11,375 nucleotides of DNA. Origin: Rhodobacterales bacterium UBA3080. GTDB taxonomy: Bacteria; Pseudomonadota; Alphaproteobacteria; Rhodobacterales; Rhodobacteraceae. The notes beneath the pieces were generated by a model. That model saw only the letters and a list, made by a program, of their open reading frames with translations. It made no database searches and had not been told where the DNA came from. This document shows positions 6,711-11,375 of the stretch, one piece after another. The first letter of the stretch is position 1; the number at the start of each line of letters is the position of its first letter. A program made the translations under genes and the position numbers. Location of the stretch: positions 1 to 11,375 of the forward strand of contig DFBM01000182.1 in the NCBI GenBank assembly GCA_002366645.1, written 5' to 3'.

Positions 6711-7958
6711 TTACATCGAGTTTGCGACAGCTTTAGCCAGCGCTGCTACCGCATCTTGCGAACTCATGTCGGAGTTGAAGTGTGCAGTGACCGTATCGGT
6801 GATAGCACCGGCCTGCGCCCCGCGAAGTGCCATGCCATGTGCGTAGGATGGCAGCAGAGAACCGTTACCGGAAGCTACATCCATGTCATAGGAAGACTGC
6901 CGTGCACAGTAGTCGAACTCGTCCAGTGCAACATCCAGACGCGCAGGGATGGACCCTTTGTTCAGGTTGAAGACCTTCTGGAAGTTCTGACCCATGATCA
7001 GTTCAGCCAGCAAGTTTTGACCTGCAACTTTGTTGTCGCCTTTGACGTCAAACATTGCAAAGCTGTCCACGTTATAGAGGAATCCACCGCCAGGCGTTGA
7101 AGTACAGAGGAAGTCTTTGCCCGGCACTTTATCCGCGGCAACGAATTCGCCTTTGGCCCAATCACCCATGATCTGGAATCCAGCTTCGCCGTTGATGACC
7201 ATCGCAGTCGCAAGATTCCAGTCACGACCAGAGAAGTTCTCGTCAACGAAACCACGCATAATGCGCATCTGGTCAAATACTGCGACCATAGTATCGGATG
7301 TCAGCGTTGCTTCATCAAGATCAATGAAGGCTTTGCGGAAGAAGTCCGCGCCACCGATACCAAGCGCTACTGCCTCGAATACAGTCGCGTCCTGCCAAGC
7401 CTGACCACCGTGCGCCAGTGGTGTGATGCCCATACCCTGCAGTTTCTCGGCGGCCGCATTGAATTCAGCCCAGCTTGTAGGCATCTCGATGCCTGCATTT
7501 GCCAGAACCTCGGCATTTGCCCAAATCCAGTCAACGCGGTGCACGTTTACCGGCGCGGCGCAATACTCACCTTCGCACTTCATGTGATCGGCGATAGCGG
7601 CTGGCAACAGTTCATCCCAGTTTTGCGCCACACCAACAGAGTTGATGTTTGCCAAAACGCCCTCTTCATACCATTCCTGAATGGCTGGGCCTTTCAACTG
7701 AACGGCGGTGGGGGCATTGCCAGACAGCACCCTGGCCCTCAGGGCAGTCATAGCCGCATCCCCACCACCGCCAGCAACCGGCATATCTGTCCAAGCTCCG
7801 CCATTAGCGGCAAACTCTTCCATCAGCACAGCAACCGATTTAGCCTCTCCACCGGATGTCCACCAGTGTAGAACTTCAGCTTCAGGACCAGCCGACGCTG
7901 CGCCTGAAGTCAGGCAAAAGGCCGTTACGACCGATGCCAATATTGATTTCTTGAACAT
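6711..7958 (-). CDS. gtsA: Periplasmic glucose/mannose-type sugar-binding protein
   Basis: This 415-residue protein begins MFKKSILASVVTAFCLTSG, a Sec signal peptide ending ASA (residues 21-23). The mature part starts GPEAEV. The sequence follows the GtsA family of CUT1 binding proteins (glucose/mannose in Pseudomonas) over its whole length. Landmarks are HWWTSGG (31-37), VAGGGG, KGPAIQEW, PVNVHRVDW, LAHGGQAWQDATVFEAV, GRDWN, INGEAGFQIMGDWAK and NKGSIPAR. The ATG at 7958 was chosen over upstream in-frame codons because GGAGG lies 7 nt before it and the signal peptide starts there. It is the first gene of the importer operon and divergent from the two-component genes. The sugar is inferred from family resemblance and from the glucokinase remnant at the operon's end. 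Other hexoses cannot be excluded. Confidence 0.9.
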   Translation of the reverse strand: MFKKSILASVVTAFCLTSGAASAGPEAEVLHWWTSGGEAKSVAVLMEEFAANGGAWTDMPVAGGGGDAAMTALRARVLSGNAPTAVQLKGPAIQEWYEEGVLANINSVGVAQNWDELLPAAIADHMKCEGEYCAAPVNVHRVDWIWANAEVLANAGIEMPTSWAEFNAAAEKLQGMGITPLAHGGQAWQDATVFEAVALGIGGADFFRKAFIDLDEATLTSDTMVAVFDQMRIMRGFVDENFSGRDWNLATAMVINGEAGFQIMGDWAKGEFVAADKVPGKDFLCTSTPGGGFLYNVDSFAMFDVKGDNKVAGQNLLAELIMGQNFQKVFNLNKGSIPARLDVALDEFDYCARQSSYDMDVASGNGSLLPSYAHGMALRGAQAGAITDTVTAHFNSDMSSQDAVAALAKAVANSM

Positions 7959-8078
7959 TTTATGTCCTCCCATAAACATTCGATTAGTCCGGATTTCTCC
8001 CGGAACTGCCACTAGTCAATTCCTTTCGGGTGCTCTCTGACAAGGGTGAAACATTGTCATTTGCCCCAGTTCACCACC

Positions 8079-8107
8079 TTTATAGCTACTTCTGTTACGT
8101 GGTGTTA
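8079..8107 (-). promoter_or_regulatory. Candidate promoter of the sugar importer operon
   Basis: On the minus strand, a TATAAA -10 element (8084-8079) has a weak TAACAC -35 hexamer (8107-8102) with a 17-bp spacer. The -35 overlaps the response-regulator-like half-sites, the usual arrangement for promoters activated by OmpR/PhoB-family proteins. The start point would be near 8072, giving a leader of about 110 nt. Confidence 0.45.
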
Positions 8108-8140
8108 CATTGGCATCGATTATGTTGCACAAAGTTACAA
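8093..8140. promoter_or_regulatory. Four phased TGTTAC-like half-sites, probable response-regulator binding array
   Basis: TGTTACGT (8093-8100), TGTTACAT (8103-8110), TGTTGCAC (8123-8130) and AGTTACAA (8133-8140) recur with 10-bp spacing. They form two tandem pairs whose starts are 30 bp apart, all on one face of the helix. OmpR/PhoB-family regulators bind such direct repeats as head-to-tail dimers. The array lies between the divergent importer and two-component genes, so the adjacent regulator probably controls the importer and possibly itself. Confidence 0.6.
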
Positions 8141-8172
8141 TACGTGGGGTAAGAGCACGACAAGCGACACGC

Positions 8173-8177
8173 GGAGG
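8173..8177 (+). promoter_or_regulatory. Ribosome-binding site that sets the TTG start
   Basis: GGAGG is five bases upstream of the TTG at 8183. No ATG or GTG lies in a useful position, and the receiver-domain N-terminus (ILVVDDD) begins six residues in. This strong site is therefore the main support for the rare start codon. Confidence 0.7.
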
Positions 8178-8182
8178 CTAAT

Positions 8183-8923
8183 TTGACCATCCCCAGAATA
8201 CTCGTTGTAGACGATGATTCAGATGTTCTGGACATGCTGAAACAATACCTCGTGAAGAATGCGTTTGCGGTGCATACGGCCTCGACAGCCCGGGAGGTAG
8301 AAACGATTGTCGCCCATAACCGGATAGATCTGATCTTGCTGGACGTGATGCTGGGCGACGACAATGGATTTGAAATCTGCCAGTCTTTACGCAAAGAAAA
8401 CTCGGTACCAATCATCATGATGTCCGCGCTTTCTGCGGATCATCACAGGATGAAAGGATACTCCTCGGGGGCCGACGATTACGTCGCGAAACCGTTCAAC
8501 CCTGACCTCCTGCTTGCGCGAGTACAGGCGGTTGTGAGACGAACTCAACGTTCGGCCTCTCTTTCCTACCGGCGCGAAACAAAACACTATCGCTTCGTCG
8601 AGTGGAATTTCGATGCACAATCGGGACAGCTTTTCGCCAAAGACGGTTTCGAGGTTGTTCTCTCGCGGCTGGAAGTATCCCTACTGAAAATCTTGCTGGC
8701 CAACCCGTTTATCCCGCTGACCCGCGAAGAAATAGCGAGCGTCCTGAGCGGCGAGCGCGACCCTCTCAACACATCGGAGTTCACCGAAGGTCGAGCTGTT
8801 GACGTTCTGGTTGGGCGCCTGCGTTCCAAACTGGAAGAAAACCAGAAAAATCCCGCCATCATAAAAACTGTACGTGGAACCGGATATGTCCTGTCGGTCG
8901 AGGTTTCGACATCCGATGAATAG
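8183..8923 (+). CDS. OmpR/PhoB-family response regulator (GltR-like by context)
   Basis: This 246-residue transcription factor has a receiver domain at about 4-119, with acidic pocket Asp10/Asp11, phosphoacceptor Asp54 (LILLDVM), Ser81 at the switch position and Lys103 (AKPF). A winged-helix DNA-binding domain follows at about 136-238, with the recognition region RAVDVLVGRLRSKLEE and the wing VRGTGYVL. Translation starts at TTG with a strong SD sequence. The rare start may limit its level. The histidine kinase gene overlaps its end by 8 bp, so the pair is co-translated. It is divergent from a gtsA-type operon, and in Pseudomonas glucose uptake by gtsABCD is controlled by the OmpR-type regulator GltR with kinase GtrS. 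An equivalent role is inferred; I do not claim orthology. Confidence 0.93.
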   Translation: MTIPRILVVDDDSDVLDMLKQYLVKNAFAVHTASTAREVETIVAHNRIDLILLDVMLGDDNGFEICQSLRKENSVPIIMMSALSADHHRMKGYSSGADDYVAKPFNPDLLLARVQAVVRRTQRSASLSYRRETKHYRFVEWNFDAQSGQLFAKDGFEVVLSRLEVSLLKILLANPFIPLTREEIASVLSGERDPLNTSEFTEGRAVDVLVGRLRSKLEENQKNPAIIKTVRGTGYVLSVEVSTSDE

Positions 8924-10421
8924 TAAACTCTTCGGCAAATATATGCAGTTCAGCACATCACTACGAATGCAAATTGTTTTGATCCTGACGCTGACGCTCG
9001 CAGTTGGCGCGGTTGCTGCGGGGGGCTGGTTTAAATGGAATGCGAAATGGGAAAAGCATCTGTCAGCCGCATTTCAATCGGGCATATCCTTGTCCGAAGT
9101 GGTGGACCAATATCTGAACGCCTCCAATATGGACATGCCAAGCCACACCGCCGGTTTCGATTTATCAGTCGTGGAGCCGCAACAAATTACTTCAGCCGAT
9201 AATTCCGTCAAACTACGGTTTTCCAATCTCGACGGGCGTTCATTCGAAACACGGTTTTCGATTCTGGATTTTCGCAATCCGGGCGATTTCGAAGGTAACC
9301 GCATCCCGATCCGGATATTTTCCCGCAAGCTGACCTATTCCCTTGGCACAATACCCGGCGCCGAGAATGCAGGACTGTCTGCCCGCTTTGGATATCTCGT
9401 CCGCACATTGACAAATTACTGCGGTGACACGTTGATGTTCGTAAACATCGGTGAGGACCGATGGCTCCGAATTGGTGGCCCCGAAATCTGGGGCTGCGAA
9501 AGCGCGCCGAACGACTGGCGACTGTTGACCTTCATATTTGCCGGAATCTCGTTTGGCATTTTCCTAACAGTCGGAATGAACGCAGTTGACAGGCTGGACA
9601 ATCTGTCAGACGAAATCGAAGGCCGCGCAAAAACCGGCCGGATTGCGCCGATCAAGCCAAGCGGCCCTCGGGAAATTCTGGCGATATCCGCGGCGGTAAA
9701 CAACTATTTCGACCGTGAGAAAGACCGACTCGAACAACGGGCAAATCTGCTGTCAGGAATATCTCACGACCTTGGCACACCGGCGACAAGGCTGAAATTG
9801 CGCGCGGCCCTGATCGATGACCCAACCTTGCGCGCCAAATTCGAAGTAGACATTGACCAGATCACCTCCATGATCGAAAGCGTTCTGGCATATACGCGCA
9901 ACGAGATGAATATCGAGGAGCCGCGACGGGTCTCGCTGCACAGCCTCGTACAATCGGTTGTCGACGATTACGCCGACATCGGGCTTCCGGTCACTCTCGC
10001 ACCAATGGAAGCAGAATCTGTGGGCAGCACGGGAACGATTTTCAAATCCGGCTCGAAGCGGTCCAAAGTGAATCTGTCAGATAAAAAACGTCTGCTGTGC
10101 TCTTGCCGCCCCAACGCCATCCGCCGCGCCCTGTCCAACCTGATTGATAACGCTGTCAAATACGGCAAGTCGGCCCACGTCACGCTAAGCGCAACATCTG
10201 AATGCATCCGAATATCGGTTCAGGACACAGGAGGGTCGAATGCCGACTTCGATTTCGAAAACATGATCGAACCTTTTAAAAGGGGCGACAACGCGGCCCA
10301 CAGAACGGGGATAGGTCTGGGCCTGACCATCGTATCAAACATAGCCCTAAGCCACGGCGGAAAGCTGACATTTGAACCGGCTGCAGAGGGAACATGCGCT
10401 ACACTGACATTGCCGCGTTGA
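8916..10421 (+). CDS. Membrane sensor histidine kinase, partner of the adjacent regulator
   Basis: This 501-residue kinase has a first membrane helix at about 17-37, a periplasmic sensor region of ~160 residues (about 40-201) with Cys169 and Cys194 that could form a disulfide, and a second helix at about 203-221. A HAMP-like linker follows, then a dimerisation/phosphoacceptor helix with His284 in SGISHDLGTPATRLKLR and an ATP-binding domain. The ATP domain shows the N box NLIDNAVKYG (408-417) and GIGLGL (465-470). Two departures from the consensus are visible: HDLRTP is HDLGTP, and the DxGxG box reads DTGGS (437-441). The start at 8916 overlaps the regulator stop by 8 bp. The frame is open further up to 8874, but those residues would only lengthen the cytoplasmic tail inside the upstream gene. 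The ligand is unknown; a sugar or sugar acid is inferred from the divergent importer. Confidence 0.92.
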   Translation: MNSKLFGKYMQFSTSLRMQIVLILTLTLAVGAVAAGGWFKWNAKWEKHLSAAFQSGISLSEVVDQYLNASNMDMPSHTAGFDLSVVEPQQITSADNSVKLRFSNLDGRSFETRFSILDFRNPGDFEGNRIPIRIFSRKLTYSLGTIPGAENAGLSARFGYLVRTLTNYCGDTLMFVNIGEDRWLRIGGPEIWGCESAPNDWRLLTFIFAGISFGIFLTVGMNAVDRLDNLSDEIEGRAKTGRIAPIKPSGPREILAISAAVNNYFDREKDRLEQRANLLSGISHDLGTPATRLKLRAALIDDPTLRAKFEVDIDQITSMIESVLAYTRNEMNIEEPRRVSLHSLVQSVVDDYADIGLPVTLAPMEAESVGSTGTIFKSGSKRSKVNLSDKKRLLCSCRPNAIRRALSNLIDNAVKYGKSAHVTLSATSECIRISVQDTGGSNADFDFENMIEPFKRGDNAAHRTGIGLGLTIVSNIALSHGGKLTFEPAAEGTCATLTLPR

Positions 10422-10594
10422 TAAAATTTAAGCTATACTTTCGCTTCAAATTGCATCGAAACATCGACAAGCAGCACCGATTTAATCCTGACAGATCCCG
10501 CAACGATAACCGCAACGTGTCGGGCCTACAATCACTTGCCCAGACGCCGCATCGGCTCCAAGGCCGTCTCGTTATGCAATCCTGATTACTGCTA
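10422..10594. other. Intergenic gap after the kinase gene
   Basis: About 170 bp with no gene and no clear terminator hairpin with a T-run. Its left part belongs to the end of the kinase transcription unit. Its right part probably continues the decayed integrase: past the stop, the frame reads through several further stops. Confidence 0.5.
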
Positions 10595-10930
10595 TTAAAC
10601 TCGTTCATGTATTTCCGGTTTAGTGGCAAAATAATCTGTAGCATCTGCCAATGTCGGTCCAGTTTGGGATCCTAACGTAGCTGCCTTATATTTAAGGGTC
10701 TGCGGTGTCGTCCTTTCATTACCCACCATATCACTAACAATGGCAAACGCCTCTTTCACATCTCTGATTGAGCGGCCACTGTATGTGATGATGCTTGACT
10801 GACTTGGGCCGCACCAACTCTTCATGTGTGATAAAAGTTGTGGAGGAATCGGTATCAATCCGTTCCGCTTGCGGGCTTCATCCTCGTCTGTTCCGATCTG
10901 CGCCCCATTCACCCTCCCGTCAACGTAGGG
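10595..10930 (-). pseudogene. Decayed tyrosine integrase, C-terminal catalytic part
   Basis: The minus frame (open from 10945, integrase-like from about 10930) encodes the second half of a tyrosine recombinase catalytic domain. It has the ARKRNGLIPIPPQLLSHMKSW strand region, an ITYSGRSIRDVKEAF segment, then PQTLKYKAAT where the family has PHTLRHTAAT, and finally EIHERV. The catalytic box His, Arg and His are therefore Gln, Lys and Tyr. The frame stops directly after ERV, where the family has ERVY, so the nucleophilic Tyr codon appears to have become TAA. The N-terminal part is missing and replaced by IS3 orfA sequence at a junction near 10930. The enzyme is certainly dead. It is a trace of an older integrated element. 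Confidence 0.7.
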
Positions 10931-11130
10931 AAGTCCTTCGACCATTTGTAGTAAATGCCTTGCGATATACCTTCACGACGACACAGCTCGGCAATGCTGT
11001 CTTCGCCACGAAGACCATCAAGAACAATCCTGATCTTCTCCTCAGAGGAATACTGTTTACGTGTCGCCCGCTTGATGTCCTTGACGATCTTCTCCGACGA
11101 CTTGCGCCCAGTTCTCGTTGTCTGTCTCAT
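10909..11130 (-). pseudogene. Truncated IS3-family transposase orfA
   Basis: The ATG at 11130 is preceded by AAGGAG 6 nt upstream and starts MRQTTRTGRKSSEKIV. The next part, RKQYSSEEKIRIVLDGLRGE then AELCRREGISQGIYYKWSKDF (to residue 67), is the helix-turn-helix region of IS3-family OrfA. Similarity stops at residue 67 (about 10930). The last six codons (PTLTGG) and the stop come from the integrase remnant beyond the junction. Full OrfA proteins are about 90-130 residues with a coiled coil and a frameshift region into orfB, both missing here. The element is therefore immobile on its own. Confidence 0.78.
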
Positions 11131-11207
11131 GTTCCACTCCTTGGTGGTTACGATGAGCCAGAAACACTCTCTTAGCAAATGTAGCTATTTGGACCCATAG
11201 GCGCTGA

Positions 11208-11375
11208 CGTCAGACAGTCTCCGGCATGCGCTGGGCAGAGATTGATTTCGATGAGCGTACTTGGACGCTGCCAGCCGAGCGGGTGGTTCGCAGTCTGAAC
11301 CGGATCATTGAATGGCGTGGTAGGCCGCAGATTATTCGGGTTGATAATGGGCCGGAATATATCAGCGGGAAGCTG
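11208..11375 (+). pseudogene. Chimeric frame: tyrosine-integrase fragment joined to IS3-family orfB fragment (runs off right edge)
   Basis: An open plus-strand frame begins after a TGA at 11205-11207. Its first part, GMRWAEIDFDERTWTLPAER (11223-11282), is typical of phage/P4-type integrase catalytic domains. From about 11268 it reads LPAERVVRSLNRIIEWRG, then IIRVDNGPEYISGKL. This is the DDE core of an IS3-family OrfB, with the second catalytic Asp in RVDNGPEY. The two halves meet in-frame within LPAER (11268-11282), a stretch plausible in both families, so the join may have formed at microhomology. No start codon or ribosome-binding site is convincing. The orfB part points away from the orfA remnant on the other strand, so the two are not one intact element. 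Confidence 0.65.

Noticed and set aside
1..11375. CRISPR array, toxin-antitoxin pair or restriction system
   Set aside because: No regularly spaced repeats and no proteins of these classes were found on either strand.

Overview
The window looks like a chromosomal segment of an alphaproteobacterium, most likely Rhodobacterales. This is inferred from an RTX-type secreted protein, a GtsABCD-type sugar ABC transporter with Shine-Dalgarno (SD)-led genes, and an FNR-type palindrome. A tRNA-Arg(CCG) 3' half and Rhodobacterales-like IS3 and tyrosine-integrase debris point the same way. No rRNA, CRISPR array or replication origin is visible.

Layout. (1) Positions 1-2603, minus strand: a two-gene unit of an 805-residue, very acidic RTX-family protein (no signal peptide, presumably a type I secretion substrate) and the start of a lipoprotein that runs off the left edge. 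About 235 bp upstream of the RTX gene is a perfect FNR/FnrL-type palindrome, placed about 40 bp upstream of a possible start point, as in a class II activated promoter. (2) Positions 2604-3584: about 1 kb without a convincing gene. It holds the FNR promoter, several hairpins, a GTGCCC direct repeat, and at 3354-3398 the 3' half of a tRNA-Arg(CCG) gene beginning at the anticodon loop. That is the usual scar of tRNA-targeted integration. (3) Positions 3585-7958, minus strand: a glucose/mannose-type ABC importer operon (gtsA, gtsB, gtsC, gtsD) followed 32 bp downstream by the first ~40 codons of a glucokinase gene, which is cut off and mutated in its phosphate-binding motif. (4) Positions 8183-10421, plus strand: a divergently transcribed OmpR-type response regulator (TTG start) and sensor histidine kinase. 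The 224-bp divergent region has four TGTTAC-like half-sites in 10-bp register, a likely regulator-binding array overlapping the gts promoter. (5) Positions 10595-11375: broken mobile elements. These are a dead tyrosine integrase, a truncated IS3-family orfA, and a chimeric frame that joins another integrase fragment to an IS3 orfB fragment.

How it fits together: the two-component pair probably senses a sugar-related signal and controls the divergent importer. Glucokinase would normally phosphorylate imported glucose, but the copy here is broken, so phosphorylation must come from elsewhere or the pathway is decaying. The operon is flanked on both sides by recombination scars. The RTX/lipoprotein unit lies on the side of the tRNA fragment where an integrated island would be expected. 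I see no clear new defence or mobile system. The most interesting items are the FNR-linked RTX gene beside a tRNA scar, the amputated glucokinase, the regulator half-site array and the in-frame integrase/transposase chimera.
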